Origin: Microbacterium esteraromaticum
Lineage (GTDB): Bacteria > Actinomycetota > Actinomycetes > Actinomycetales > Microbacteriaceae
Length of the DNA: 64,000 bases
Reading direction: 5' to 3'
Assembly: GCF_028747645.1 (NCBI RefSeq)
Contig: NZ_CP118100.1
Location: 2,852,001-2,916,000, forward strand
Position 1 is the first letter of the stretch. Every line of letters begins with the position of its first letter. Below are positions 8,398 to 17,368 of this stretch, in pieces. Under the pieces are notes generated by a model, which saw only the letters and a program-made list of their open reading frames with translations, made no database searches and was not told the origin of the DNA. The position numbers and the translations under genes were made by a program.

Positions 8398-8442
8398 CGT
8401 CGAACGCGCCGGTGGCGTCCGCGGCGCCACGCCGCAGCAGGG

Positions 8443-8493
8443 CTCAGCGCACGGCAAGAATCAGCGCATGGCAAGACTCAGCGCACGGCAGGC
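8443..8493. repeat. 17-bp tandem repeat at the 3' end of the DMT gene
   Basis: Three copies of a 17-base unit (CTCAGCGCACGGCAAGA, then near-copies starting at 8460 and 8477). The third copy contains the stop codon of the DMT transporter gene, so the gene's end has been tandemly repeated beyond its stop. Confidence 0.75.
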
Positions 8494-9449
8494 TCGGGCA
8501 ACGGCTCGACGAACTCCTGCGTCGCGGGCTCACCGAGCTTCACGAGCACAACCCCGACCAGCACCAGCGCTCCGCCAAGCAGCTGCACGGTGCCGGGCAG
8601 CTGGCCGAGCAGCATCCATCCGAACAGCATCGCGGCAATAACCTCGGCGAGCGCGACGAACGACGCCAGACGCGAGCCGAGCATGCGCGTCGAAGTGATG
8701 CCGAGCACGTATGCCAGAGCGGTGGCCAACAACCCGATGGCGATCACCGGCACGAACCACGGCACCGTCCCGAACCGGTAGGCGACGTCGTCGGTGTTCC
8801 AGGCCATCGGCAGGATGCCGATCAGACCGGCCGTGGTCAGCCCGAGCGCCCCGAGCAGCAGGCCGAGCCCTGCCAGCGCCATCGGCGGCAGCCCCGTGTC
8901 GCCGCGCCCCGAGAGCACGAAGTAGGTCGCCGCACCCACCATCGCTCCCAACGCCCAGAGGATTCCCCCGCCATCGATGCGCGCGCCGGTGAGCACGTCC
9001 AGCATCAGCACGAGCCCGATGAACGCGATCGCCGCGCCGAGGACGCTGCGCCGACTCGGGCGCTCGCCACGACGGATCCAGAACCACAGCACCACAGCCA
9101 CCGGTGCGGTGTACTCGATCAGCAGGGCGATACCCACATCCATCACCGCAATGGCCTGAAAGTAGAACAACTGGGTGGCCGTGACCGCGAGCAGCCCGTA
9201 GGTGACGATCATGCCGGCGTTGGCCCGCACCAGACCCCACCGGCCCCGCAACGCCAGCACGGTCGGCACGATCAGCACGATCGCCGCGACCCAGATGCGT
9301 GCGGTGACGGCGGCGCCCGGCGTCCACCCGGCATCGATCAGCCCTCGCGCCCACGCACCGGACATGCCGAACGCGAACGCGGCCGACACGGCAACCAGCA
9401 GGCCGGCCCCGACCCCCGCTCGGCGAGTGTCATGGGTCATAGTCGTCAT
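8478..9449 (-). CDS. EamA/DMT-family transporter
   Basis: Integral membrane metabolite exporter of the drug/metabolite transporter superfamily, 323 residues with about ten hydrophobic segments in two EamA halves (first around residues 10-140, second 155-300). Typical family stretches are LLIEYTAPVAVVLWFWIRRGERPS at the end of half one and ALAEVIAAMLFGWMLLGQLP in half two. Substrates are often amino acids or their analogues, but none can be assigned. It is divergent from a CGNR regulator, with interlocked promoters, so that regulator may control it. ATG at 9449 is chosen because the -10 box lies just upstream; an in-frame ATG three codons later is possible. Confidence 0.9.
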   Translation of the reverse strand: MTTMTHDTRRAGVGAGLLVAVSAAFAFGMSGAWARGLIDAGWTPGAAVTARIWVAAIVLIVPTVLALRGRWGLVRANAGMIVTYGLLAVTATQLFYFQAIAVMDVGIALLIEYTAPVAVVLWFWIRRGERPSRRSVLGAAIAFIGLVLMLDVLTGARIDGGGILWALGAMVGAATYFVLSGRGDTGLPPMALAGLGLLLGALGLTTAGLIGILPMAWNTDDVAYRFGTVPWFVPVIAIGLLATALAYVLGITSTRMLGSRLASFVALAEVIAAMLFGWMLLGQLPGTVQLLGGALVLVGVVLVKLGEPATQEFVEPLPEPAVR

Positions 9450-9454
9450 GATCG

Positions 9455-9487
9455 ATGACACTACGCCCGGCGTGCGTAAGATGTCAA
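9455..9487. promoter_or_regulatory. Overlapping divergent promoters, DMT transporter and CGNR regulator
   Basis: Minus strand: TTGACA (9487 to 9482), an 18-base spacer and TAGTGT (9463 to 9458), eight bases from the ATG. Plus strand: TAAGAT (9477-9482), six bases from its ATG. The two promoters share bases, so the genes probably compete for polymerase. Confidence 0.65.
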
Positions 9488-9488
9488 C

Positions 9489-10016
9489 ATGATTTTCACC
9501 GATGACACGGATGAGGCGCTGCGCGCTGCCGTCGCGCTGGTGAACTCCGCCGAACCCGTGGATGCGTTCGACCTCGAGGTGTTCCTGACTCAGCATCCCT
9601 ACACCGGACGCATCGACCGCGACGAGACCGAGCTGGCCGAGCTACGCGCCCTGCGACCCCTGCTGCGCGAGATGCTGCTCGCCCCGCGCGATGAGATGGC
9701 CCCGCGCGTCAACGACGCGCTCGCACGCGTCACCCTCTCTCCCCGCCTCGCCAGGCACGACGGTGTCGACTGGCATCTGCACGCCATCGCCGACGACCGC
9801 CCCCTGGCCGAACGCATCCTCATCGAGACCGCCATGGCGCTGATCGATGTCATCCGCAGCCGCGAAGGCAGCCGTCTCACCGTCTGCGCCGACGACGACT
9901 GCCGCGCCATCGCCCTCGACCTCTCCCGCAACCGCTCGAAGCGCTACTGCTCGACCACCTGCGCCAACCGCAACGCCGTCGCCGCCTACCGGGCACGGCA
10001 AGGAGCCGGCACATGA
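9489..10016 (+). CDS. CGNR zinc-finger (ABATE-domain) regulator
   Basis: Predicted transcription regulator, 175 residues. The N-terminal two-thirds is the ABATE ligand-binding region (LVNSAEPVDAFDLEVFL, RALRPLLREML); the C-terminal 45 residues form the CGNR zinc finger with CADDDC and RSKRYCSTTCANRNAVAAYR. It overlaps the esterase gene by four bases (ATGA) and diverges from the DMT transporter, so it may regulate both. The start has a TAAGAT box six bases upstream and no ribosome site, suggesting a leaderless message. The effector is unknown. Confidence 0.9.
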   Translation: MIFTDDTDEALRAAVALVNSAEPVDAFDLEVFLTQHPYTGRIDRDETELAELRALRPLLREMLLAPRDEMAPRVNDALARVTLSPRLARHDGVDWHLHAIADDRPLAERILIETAMALIDVIRSREGSRLTVCADDDCRAIALDLSRNRSKRYCSTTCANRNAVAAYRARQGAGT

Positions 10017-11017
10017 CCGATACGACACGGATCGAGACGACACGGACGGCGCCGCCGTTCGACTCCTGGTTTCCGGATGCCACCTTCGACGGCAGCTACG
10101 GCCACACCCTCGACACCCTGCGCGACATCGCTCCGATCGCTGCGACCCCCGCCTTCGCCGTGCAATGGCGCAGGTGGCGTACTGAGGCACGCCTGGTCGA
10201 TGCTGCACCCCGCATTCTGTCCACCCAGCAGCGCGGCCGCCGCGATGTGTCACTGATCGAGCATTCCGGCGCGGACGGCACACGACTGCGCGCCTGGTAC
10301 GTGGCGCCGGCCTCCGGGCATCCGCGCGTCGGAGTGGTGCACAGCCACGGGTACGGAGGTCGGGACCGCGTCGAGTACGGACGCGTGCCCGCTGATGCGG
10401 CGGCGATCTTCCCGGTCGCCCGTGGCCTCGGAGCCCTCAACGCCGGCATCGGAGCACCCGAGCCGGTCGGTGAACACGTGCTCGCGGGCCTCGCCTCGGC
10501 AGACGACTACGTGCCCGGCCTGTGTGCACGCGACCTGTGGCTGGCCGCCGACGCCCTTGTCTCGCTGGCAGGCGAACTGCCTCTTTACTACGTCGGAGAG
10601 AGCTTCGGCGGCGGCATCGGCGCGCTGGCCGCCCCATGGGACGATCGCTTCATCGGGGCCACGCTCGTGGTGCCGACCTTCGGGCACTACGACGAGCGCC
10701 TCGCCGTGCCCTGCCTGGGCAGTGGCGAGTACCAGCGGATGCACGTGCAACAGCATCCCGAGGCCAGGGAGCAGCTACGGCTGTTCGACGCCTCGACCTC
10801 TGCGGCGTTCTTCACGATCCCCGTGCGCGTCGAAGCCGCACTGTGGGATCAGTCCGTGCCGCCGCAGGGACAGTTCGCCGTCGCCAACGCCGTGCCGCAC
10901 GACCTGCTCCAACTCAGGGTGCTGCCGGCGGGGCACGCCGACTACCCCGGGCTCGGTCGCGTCCTGGTCGACGCACGGCGCGAGGGCCTGGCGCACCTCG
11001 ATCGCGCGCTCAGCTGA
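10013..11017 (+). CDS. Acetylxylan esterase / cephalosporin-C deacetylase family hydrolase
   Basis: An alpha/beta hydrolase of 334 residues in the AXE1 family, which removes O-acetyl groups from sugars or small esters. The nucleophile elbow is GESFGGG at about residue 194, the acid is Asp in ALWDQSVPP and the base is His in PAGHADYPG. HSHGYGGRD forms the oxyanion region. There is no signal peptide, so it acts in the cytoplasm. It is coupled to the CGNR regulator. Next to the sulfatase locus it may deacetylate imported oligosaccharides, but that link is only positional. Confidence 0.82.
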   Translation: MTDTTRIETTRTAPPFDSWFPDATFDGSYGHTLDTLRDIAPIAATPAFAVQWRRWRTEARLVDAAPRILSTQQRGRRDVSLIEHSGADGTRLRAWYVAPASGHPRVGVVHSHGYGGRDRVEYGRVPADAAAIFPVARGLGALNAGIGAPEPVGEHVLAGLASADDYVPGLCARDLWLAADALVSLAGELPLYYVGESFGGGIGALAAPWDDRFIGATLVVPTFGHYDERLAVPCLGSGEYQRMHVQQHPEAREQLRLFDASTSAAFFTIPVRVEAALWDQSVPPQGQFAVANAVPHDLLQLRVLPAGHADYPGLGRVLVDARREGLAHLDRALS

Positions 11018-11369
11018 CCATCCCCTCGAACAGGCCGATGCGGTTGCCGTCCGGATCGACGATCACCGCCCACGCGCTCGTCTCGGTGATCGGCGACTTC
11101 TCGAAGGCCACCGATCCGCCCGCGGCCTTCGCCGCGGCGATCGTCTCGTCGATCGAGTCGACCTCGACGTAGGAACGCGGATGCTCGAATCCGTCCTCGC
11201 GCGGGGCGAGCCCGCCGCCCGAGATCCCATTCGGGGCCTGCCACATCGGGTACCCCTCAAAACCAGGCATCTCGGCAATCTCCCACCCGAACAGCCCGTG
11301 GTAGAAGTCGATCGCCCGTTGCATGTCGCCCACCGGGATGTCGATGTGCGTGATGTCGCCGTGCGCCAT
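11010..11369 (-). CDS. VOC-family (glyoxalase/bleomycin-resistance fold) protein
   Basis: A 119-residue single-domain VOC protein. It begins MAHGDITHIDIPVGDMQRAI with the first metal-ligand His region, contains FYHGLFGWEI, and ends AVIVDPDGNRIGLFEG, the standard last strand with its Glu ligand. Such proteins are often dimeric metal enzymes or binding proteins; the substrate is unknown. ATG at 11369 follows AGGAC. Its stop overlaps the esterase stop: both fall within the palindrome TCAGCTGA at 11010-11017, so the two genes converge and overlap by eight bases. Confidence 0.85.
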   Translation of the reverse strand: MAHGDITHIDIPVGDMQRAIDFYHGLFGWEIAEMPGFEGYPMWQAPNGISGGGLAPREDGFEHPRSYVEVDSIDETIAAAKAAGGSVAFEKSPITETSAWAVIVDPDGNRIGLFEGMVS

Positions 11370-11446
11370 GATCCGTCCTCTCGTCTGCCGACGCGGCCAG
11401 TCTGCGCCTGAGAGGGCGCGAAGACAAGAGGTTCCGGCGGTGCGCG

Positions 11447-12781
11447 TCAGTACGGCACGGCGAAGATCTCGTCGTGCACGGCAGCGGGTGTTCCGGTCGG
11501 CAGCGGCACGAACTTCAGGAAGTCGCGGTCGTCGGTGTCTCGGCACCAGCGCAGCAGCGCGGTGCGCATCTCGTCGCGCACGTCGTCGAAGGACGACTCG
11601 ACGGCGAGATTCCGCTGCTCACCGGGGTCGTTGCTCAGATCTTGCAACTGCTCCCGGTGACGCCCCCAGCTGTAGACGGTGTACTTGTACGGACCCCGCA
11701 CGAGCGCACGCCCTCGCGTGAGAGGCGGATCCGATCGCTCGAACCGGGTCTCGACCACCACGACGCGCTCGGCAGACCCGTCGCCGACCCCCAGGGCGAG
11801 CGGGGCTCCCCGCAGCTCGCCCGGTCGCGGGCATCCCGCCGCCGTCAGCACCGTGGGCAGCAGGTCGAGCCCGACCGACACCACCCCCGACCGCACCCCG
11901 GGCGAGACCCCCGGACCGCGGACGATGAGCGGAACGCGCACGCATTCCTCGAACAGTGCCGTCTTCTGGTTCCACCCGTGCGCGGCGTCGCCATCGCCGT
12001 GATCGCTGGTGAAGATCACCAACGTCGAGTCGCTGAGTCCCGCACTGTCGAGCGCGTGCAGCAACCGCCCGACGTACCCGTCGACCCGCTCGACGAGCCG
12101 ACGGTAGGCGGCCCGGTACATCCGCCAGTCATCCGCCGTGTAGTCTGCCGTGCCGTACACCTGCCCGGCGGCCGCCTTCTCGAACCGCACGGCCTCGGGT
12201 TCGAATGGCGCCGGAGCGAAGTTCGCCGGCAGCGGCGGCGCCTCGCGCGCCCCTCCGGCATCCACGTCGCCGTACGGCATCGACTGCCGCCGCGCGTACT
12301 CGCAGATGGTGTGCGGGTCATCGAAAGAGGCGACGAGCAAGAACGGCTCCTCCTCGTCTGCGCGCCCCCGCAGCCACTCCGCGCACGCATCGACCAGCCC
12401 GCGATCGCCGAACGGCGCCAGCACCTCGAATCCGGCATCCGCGGGGGCACTCGCCTGGGTCGCATGCCACTTGCCGGCGTACGCGCACGTATACCCGACC
12501 GCCGCCATCGCATGACCGAGACTGTCGGCGCGCGCGCCCGGCTCGACGACGGTGTCGGACTGGGCCCGGTTGCCCCCGATGCCCACCTCGTGCGGCATCC
12601 GACCGGTCAGCATCGATGCGCGCGAGGGCACGCACAGCGGAAAGGTCACATAGGCGCGACGGAAGTCCGCGCCGTCGCGGCGCAACCCGTCGAGATGGGG
12701 CGTCGCCACCCACCCCTCATCGCGGTCGAGCACGTGCGCTCCGAGCTGGTCGGCGGTGATCACCAGGATGTTCGGCTGCAC
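11447..12781 (-). CDS. Sulfatase (type I, formylglycine-dependent), ABC-operon member
   Basis: Hydrolyses a sulfate ester, 444 residues. The maturation motif is CVPSR (TFPLCVPSRASMLTGRMP); its Cys would become formylglycine. N-terminal metal ligands lie in NILVITADQLGAH and the second metal cluster in FTSDHGDGDAAHG. No signal peptide or lipobox is present, so it should act in the cytoplasm. It starts with GTG ten bases after the last permease gene of a carbohydrate importer, so it is co-transcribed with it, strongly suggesting that a sulfated saccharide is imported and then desulfated. No formylglycine-generating enzyme was found in the window. Confidence 0.92.
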   Translation of the reverse strand: MQPNILVITADQLGAHVLDRDEGWVATPHLDGLRRDGADFRRAYVTFPLCVPSRASMLTGRMPHEVGIGGNRAQSDTVVEPGARADSLGHAMAAVGYTCAYAGKWHATQASAPADAGFEVLAPFGDRGLVDACAEWLRGRADEEEPFLLVASFDDPHTICEYARRQSMPYGDVDAGGAREAPPLPANFAPAPFEPEAVRFEKAAAGQVYGTADYTADDWRMYRAAYRRLVERVDGYVGRLLHALDSAGLSDSTLVIFTSDHGDGDAAHGWNQKTALFEECVRVPLIVRGPGVSPGVRSGVVSVGLDLLPTVLTAAGCPRPGELRGAPLALGVGDGSAERVVVVETRFERSDPPLTRGRALVRGPYKYTVYSWGRHREQLQDLSNDPGEQRNLAVESSFDDVRDEMRTALLRWCRDTDDRDFLKFVPLPTGTPAAVHDEIFAVPY

Positions 12782-12790
12782 GTCTCAGCC

Positions 12791-13720
12791 CTACTTGCCC
12801 ATGCCGAGCGTCAGGCCCTCGGTGAGCCGACGCCCGAGCCACAGGTAGATCGCCAGCATCGGCAGCACGACGATGCACAGGCCGGCGAACAGGCCTCCCC
12901 AGTCGGCGCCGGAGTACGTCTGCTGCTGGATAAACGAGATCAGCGCCACCGGCAAGGTGTACTTCTCGGTCGATTGCAGCAGCGTCAGGGCCAGCAGGGT
13001 CTCGTTCCAGTGCGAGATCACCTGCAGCACGAAAGCGGTGAGGATTCCGCCCTTCGCCAGAGGGAGGGTGATGCGCCAGAACGTACCGAAGGCCGTTGTG
13101 CCGTCGAGCGCCGCCGCCTCTTCCATCTCGAGCGGCAACGACCGGAAGAAAGCGGTCAGCAGGAACACGGTGAACGGCATCGAGACGCCGATGTAGACGA
13201 GGTTCAAGCCGATCAGGCTGTCGGTCAGATAGACCTCGTTGAGCATGACGAACAGCGGAATCACGATCACTTGCGCGGGAATGCCGAGACCGAGCACGAA
13301 GTACAGGGTCAACGAGTTCGTCAGCCGGTTCTCGACGCGGCTCAGGTAGTACGCGGCGGGGGCGGCGAGCGCCACGGTCAGGAAGGACGACACCACGGTG
13401 GTGACGACGCTGTTCATCGTCGCCGTCGCGAAGTCGCCGACGGTCCAGGCTGTGACGAAGTTGACCGGATCCAGCGATGTCGGCATGCCCCACGGGTCTG
13501 CGAGGATCGCGCGGGTGTCACGGAACGCCTGGATGACCATCCAGACCATCCAGGCGACGTTCAGCACGACGAACGCCCACAGCAGCACGAGGCCGATGCC
13601 GCGCAGCACACTGCGGTCGCGCCCGATCGCGGCCCGGTTGCGGTTTCTGCGCCGCGGCGAGGGCACGACGAGCGTGCGGGTGGTCTGATCAGACACCGGT
13701 GGTGGTGCGATAGCGGTCAC
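12791..13720 (-). CDS. Carbohydrate ABC transporter permease (MalG type)
   Basis: Inner-membrane subunit, 309 residues with six predicted membrane segments. The EAA loop that contacts the ATPase is EEAAALDGTTAFGTFWRITLP. A long basic N-terminus (RRRNRNRAAIGR) precedes the first helix, as is usual in CUT1 permeases. GTG start follows TAGGAG. It is third in the operon SBP-permease-permease-sulfatase. No ATPase gene is present; CUT1 importers of actinobacteria often share a single ATPase (MsiK-like) encoded elsewhere. Confidence 0.94.
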   Translation of the reverse strand: MTAIAPPPVSDQTTRTLVVPSPRRRNRNRAAIGRDRSVLRGIGLVLLWAFVVLNVAWMVWMVIQAFRDTRAILADPWGMPTSLDPVNFVTAWTVGDFATATMNSVVTTVVSSFLTVALAAPAAYYLSRVENRLTNSLTLYFVLGLGIPAQVIVIPLFVMLNEVYLTDSLIGLNLVYIGVSMPFTVFLLTAFFRSLPLEMEEAAALDGTTAFGTFWRITLPLAKGGILTAFVLQVISHWNETLLALTLLQSTEKYTLPVALISFIQQQTYSGADWGGLFAGLCIVVLPMLAIYLWLGRRLTEGLTLGMGK

Positions 13721-13729
13721 GATGTTCTC

Positions 13730-14689
13730 CTAGAACTCGATCGCGTCGCGCTTCATCACGCGACGCAGCAGCAACACGAGCACGGACACGAGCGCCAACG
13801 ACAGCACGGCCGATGCGGATGCCGCACCGTAGGCCGGCACCGATTCGCCCGAGAACGCGGTGACGTACGTGTAGACGGCGGTGGTCCAGGTCTGGGTCGG
13901 AGGCATACCCTGCCCCGTGGACCCGCCGAAGATCCAGATGATCTCGAAGATCTTCACCGATGAGATGGTCCACAGCACCGCGCAGGTGCCGAAGACGTCC
14001 CAGGTGAGCGGGAGGATCACGTAGCGCAGCCGCTGCCAGGCATTCGCTCCGGCGAGCGCGCAATCCTCGTAGTAGTAGGGCGGGATGCGGTCGACGCCCG
14101 CCATCAGGATCGTGGTGAAGTACCCGGTGGTGATCCAGGTCATCATCACCATGATCAGCGGGAACAGGTTGTCCTGCGCCAACCATGCGGGCGGGTCGGT
14201 GACGCCGAACGCGCCGAGCAGGGTGTTCACGAGCCCGCCGGGGTTGAACACGAAGCCGGCGAGCACGCCGAAGATCATCGCGTTGACCAGGTGCGGGAAG
14301 AAGATCACCGAGCGTGCGATCTTGCGACCGGTCATGTCGCGCAGCACGAGCGTGAGCGCGAAGGCGATGACGAAGATCGCGAGACCGACCACGAACAGCA
14401 GCAGCAGGGTGTTGCCGAATGACCGCAGGAACAGCTTGTCCGAGAACAATCGCACGTAGTTGCCGAACCCGACGAACTCCATGGGACCAGCCCCGGCCCA
14501 CTTGTTGAAACTGATCCAGATCGCGTACAGGGACGGGACGACGAACAGGATCGTGTAGAGCGCGAAAGCGGGGCCGACGAAGGGCACGAGCAGCCGGCGG
14601 CGAGCGCGATCGATCGTGCTGCCCCCGCCTCGCCGCCGACGAGCGGCCGCGAGGCGGGGAGCGGCAGGCGCCAGGGCGGCATCGGTCAT
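13730..14689 (-). CDS. Carbohydrate ABC transporter permease (MalF type)
   Basis: First permease of the importer, 319 residues. A basic N-terminus (RRRRGGGSTIDRARRR) leads into six membrane segments. The EAA-like loop reads DCALAGANAWQRLRYVILP. It overlaps the stop of the binding-protein gene by four bases (ATGA) and pairs with the MalG-type subunit behind it. Substrate is inferred to be a sulfated mono- or oligosaccharide from the sulfatase in the same transcript. Confidence 0.94.
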   Translation of the reverse strand: MTDAALAPAAPRLAAARRRRGGGSTIDRARRRLLVPFVGPAFALYTILFVVPSLYAIWISFNKWAGAGPMEFVGFGNYVRLFSDKLFLRSFGNTLLLLFVVGLAIFVIAFALTLVLRDMTGRKIARSVIFFPHLVNAMIFGVLAGFVFNPGGLVNTLLGAFGVTDPPAWLAQDNLFPLIMVMMTWITTGYFTTILMAGVDRIPPYYYEDCALAGANAWQRLRYVILPLTWDVFGTCAVLWTISSVKIFEIIWIFGGSTGQGMPPTQTWTTAVYTYVTAFSGESVPAYGAASASAVLSLALVSVLVLLLRRVMKRDAIEF

Positions 14690-15969
14690 GAGTTGAGCTT
14701 CCAGTAGTCGACTTGACCGGTCTTCATCGTCTCGACGAAGGCCTCCGCATCGATCTTGCCGAGCACCAGGTCGCTGACAGCCGGCCAGAAGAGCTTCTCG
14801 GAGTACCCGGGGAAGCTGATGCCGTCGTTCTGCTGGTAGTAGGAGTCGGCTGCCGCGAGGGCGTCGGTGACCGTGGACATCTCATCGCTGACAGCCGCGT
14901 CGGGACGGATGGGGATGATCTTCGCGTCGGTGCCGAGCGCGTCCTGATACTGCTTCTTCAAGAAGAACGCGGCGAGATCCTGCGCGTTATCGGAGTTCTT
15001 CGCACGGGCGGGGACGGCGAAGCCGACGAAGTCCGCACGGGCGCTGCTGCCCAGGGCGGGGAAGGGGAATGAGGAGTACTCGAAGCCCTCGGCCGCATAG
15101 GGGCCCGTCTCGGTGGGGATCCAGGTGCCGTTGAACATCAGGGCGGCCTGGTTGTCGGACCAGGCCTGCTGCTGAGCCGGCCACTTGCTGGCGTTGTACC
15201 CGTCGATGAAGTACCCACCCTCGACGAGTCCCTCGATCATCTGCGCGGCTTCAAGCGCCTCCGGTGCATCCCACGCCTCACCCGTCTCGTCCGCCGCCAT
15301 CTCACGCAGCGATCCGGGCCCCGCGAGCCCCACCATCGCCGAGGTGTACCAGTAGGCGTTGTAGCCGGCGACATCACCGTCGATCGCGATCGGCGTGGTG
15401 CCGGCGGCCTTCATCTCGTCCATCACCGGCAAGAACGACGCCCAGTCCTGCGGCGGGTTTGCCGCAAGGTCGGGATGCTCGGCGGCATTGAACCAGATGG
15501 CATCGCTGGTGAGCGAGTAGGGCAGCATCCACGGCGCGTCCTCACCCTCGACGGTCACGACATCGCCTGCGAGGTACGCCTCGGGGATGAGCGAAGAGAC
15601 GGCGTCGCCCTCGATCTCGGCGCCATACGCCTCGACCAGGGGCTTGGCCTGGCCGGTCTCGGCGAGCACCGGGGCGAGCTTGGCGAACGACCCGTCGACG
15701 AGGTCGGGCACCTTGTTCGTGTTCAGCGTGGGAACGGTCTTCTTGATGTTGTCGCGTCCCTGCCACTGCACGTTCACCTCGATCCCCGTCTCCTCCTCGA
15801 AGTCGGCGATGGCGTCGGCGACCACCTTCTGCTGGGCCTCGCCTTCCTTCCACATCGACCAGTAGGTGAGTTCCTTCGAGCCGCCGGCGTCGCCGGACGC
15901 CGAGGCGCATCCGGTGAGAGCGAACGCACCGACGAGGGCGACTGCGGACAGTGTGCGGATCTTCGCCAT
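14686..15969 (-). CDS. Sugar ABC transporter substrate-binding lipoprotein
   Basis: Extracytoplasmic family 1 solute-binding protein, 427 residues. The signal peptide MAKIRTLSAVALVGAFALTG ends at the lipobox LTGC, so it is lipid-anchored. The mature part begins with LTYWSMWKEGEAQQKVV and has the usual two-lobe pattern. The ATG follows GGAAGGAA, which excludes the upstream in-frame codons. It heads the operon SBP-MalF-MalG-sulfatase and is divergent from the GntR/LacI-type regulator. It determines substrate specificity, which cannot be read from sequence. Confidence 0.94.
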   Translation of the reverse strand: MAKIRTLSAVALVGAFALTGCASASGDAGGSKELTYWSMWKEGEAQQKVVADAIADFEEETGIEVNVQWQGRDNIKKTVPTLNTNKVPDLVDGSFAKLAPVLAETGQAKPLVEAYGAEIEGDAVSSLIPEAYLAGDVVTVEGEDAPWMLPYSLTSDAIWFNAAEHPDLAANPPQDWASFLPVMDEMKAAGTTPIAIDGDVAGYNAYWYTSAMVGLAGPGSLREMAADETGEAWDAPEALEAAQMIEGLVEGGYFIDGYNASKWPAQQQAWSDNQAALMFNGTWIPTETGPYAAEGFEYSSFPFPALGSSARADFVGFAVPARAKNSDNAQDLAAFFLKKQYQDALGTDAKIIPIRPDAAVSDEMSTVTDALAAADSYYQQNDGISFPGYSEKLFWPAVSDLVLGKIDAEAFVETMKTGQVDYWKLNS

Positions 15970-16197
15970 CGGTTTTCCTTCCGTCTGGGAGAGGCGTCTT
16001 CGCCTCTGTCGGTCGACTCTCGCGCCGCCTGACAAGAGCATTCAAGGAGTATTCCGGAATTCATCTGCCCTCATCGCCCGAAGACCGCCGTCACCACCGG
16101 AGAACTGCGAGCGAACTGACGACGGAATCCCCGATTACCCCTTTATTCCTTTCTTTGAAGAGAACAGAATCAGAGGAAGAACGACGGAGGTGGGGGC
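15970..16197. promoter_or_regulatory. Divergent promoter region of the sulfatase/importer locus
   Basis: This 228-base region separates the importer operon from its presumed regulator. It contains a perfect 10-base palindrome ATTCCGGAAT at 16051-16060, a candidate operator. It is markedly AT-richer towards the regulator (around 16135-16175). A strong GGAGG precedes the regulator ATG. No clear -35/-10 pair could be chosen. Confidence 0.4.
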
Positions 16198-17328
16198 ATG
16201 GCATCACAGCGCAGCGCAGCGGTGCGCGACGCCGAGACACGGGGGCTGAAGTTCGAGATCCTGGCCGACCAGTTGCGCCGGGGCATCATCGCCGGCACGT
16301 GGACGGCCGGGCAGAAGCTGCCGACCGAGCAGGAGCTGTCGAAGGAGACGGGTCTGTCGCTGACGACCGTGCGCCGCGCCTTCGACGAGTTGGTCGCGGA
16401 GCGGATCGTCGTACGCCGTCAGGGCGCGGGCAGCTTCGTGGCGCCCGCCCGCCCCCGCGAGGAGCGAGCGCGCCGGCGCATCGGCGTCCTGCTCCCCGAC
16501 ACGCAGCTGTACTACCCGCGCGTGCTGCAGGGGATCGATGAGTCGCTGTCGGCGGCGGGAGCGTCGCTGCAACTGGCGACCTACCGCTACGACCCCGATC
16601 GCGAGGACGAAGCCATCGCGGCACTGCTCGAGGCCGGGGTGGATGGCCTGCTGCTCGCCCCGACGCTCTCGGGGATCAACGACCCCGCGGCCCGCGCACA
16701 GCAGCTCATGGCGCTGCCGGTACCCGTCGTGCTGGTCGAACGCAGCCTGCAGGGCCTTGGGCCCGCCGACATCACCGAGCACGTCTGCTCCGACCACGCC
16801 GGCGGCGCCTACGACGCCGTCGCCCACCTCGCCAGGCTCGGCCACCGTCGCATCGCTCTGCTGACGCGGTCGCGCACCGTGACCGAGTACGGAGTGGTGC
16901 AGGGGTACCTGCAGGCCGTCACCGATCTCGGACTGACACCGGATCTGCGATTCTCGCAGTCGAAGACCGAATGGGAGGCCGATTCCGCCGAGGCGGCCTA
17001 CCGCGCGCTGCGCGACTTCGAGGCGACCGCGGCGCTGACCTTCGGCGACCGGGAGGCTGCGATGCTCGAAGGCGCCGCGCGACGCAACGGCCGGCACGTG
17101 CCCGACGACCTCGCACTCGTCTCGTACGACGACGAGGTGGCTGATCTCGCCGAGGTACCGCTGACTGCCGTCGCCCCTCCGAAGTACCGCATCGGTCGCA
17201 TGGCGGCCGACGTCATGTTGCGCCGCCTGATCGAGGGCGACGAATGCCCCTTGCACCAGATCCGGCTGCGCCCCAGGGTCGTCGTGCGTCGATCGTGCGG
17301 CGCCGAGCCGGCATCCGCGACGCGCTGA
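16198..17328 (+). CDS. GntR-HTH / LacI-type sensor transcriptional regulator
   Basis: A 376-residue regulator with an N-terminal GntR winged helix (about residues 18-85, GTWTAGQKLPTEQELSKETG, TTVRRAFDELV) joined to a periplasmic-binding-protein-like ligand domain of LacI type (RRRIGVLLPDTQLYYPRVLQG onward; HAGGAYDAVAHLARLGHRRI). This is the AraR-like architecture, which senses sugars directly. The start is set by GGAGG seven bases upstream. It is divergent from the importer/sulfatase operon and followed by a Gfo/Idh/MocA dehydrogenase and a sulfatase, so it most likely controls the whole locus in response to the imported sugar. Confidence 0.9.
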   Translation: MASQRSAAVRDAETRGLKFEILADQLRRGIIAGTWTAGQKLPTEQELSKETGLSLTTVRRAFDELVAERIVVRRQGAGSFVAPARPREERARRRIGVLLPDTQLYYPRVLQGIDESLSAAGASLQLATYRYDPDREDEAIAALLEAGVDGLLLAPTLSGINDPAARAQQLMALPVPVVLVERSLQGLGPADITEHVCSDHAGGAYDAVAHLARLGHRRIALLTRSRTVTEYGVVQGYLQAVTDLGLTPDLRFSQSKTEWEADSAEAAYRALRDFEATAALTFGDREAAMLEGAARRNGRHVPDDLALVSYDDEVADLAEVPLTAVAPPKYRIGRMAADVMLRRLIEGDECPLHQIRLRPRVVVRRSCGAEPASATR

Positions 17329-17368
17329 CCCGCCGGCCGTTTCACCCGTACATCGAAGAGGAGATCAC

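Noticed and set aside
11474..13963. 829-codon open frame on the plus strand
   Set aside because: It runs antisense through the sulfatase and both permease genes and consists of low-complexity Arg/His/Gln-rich sequence.
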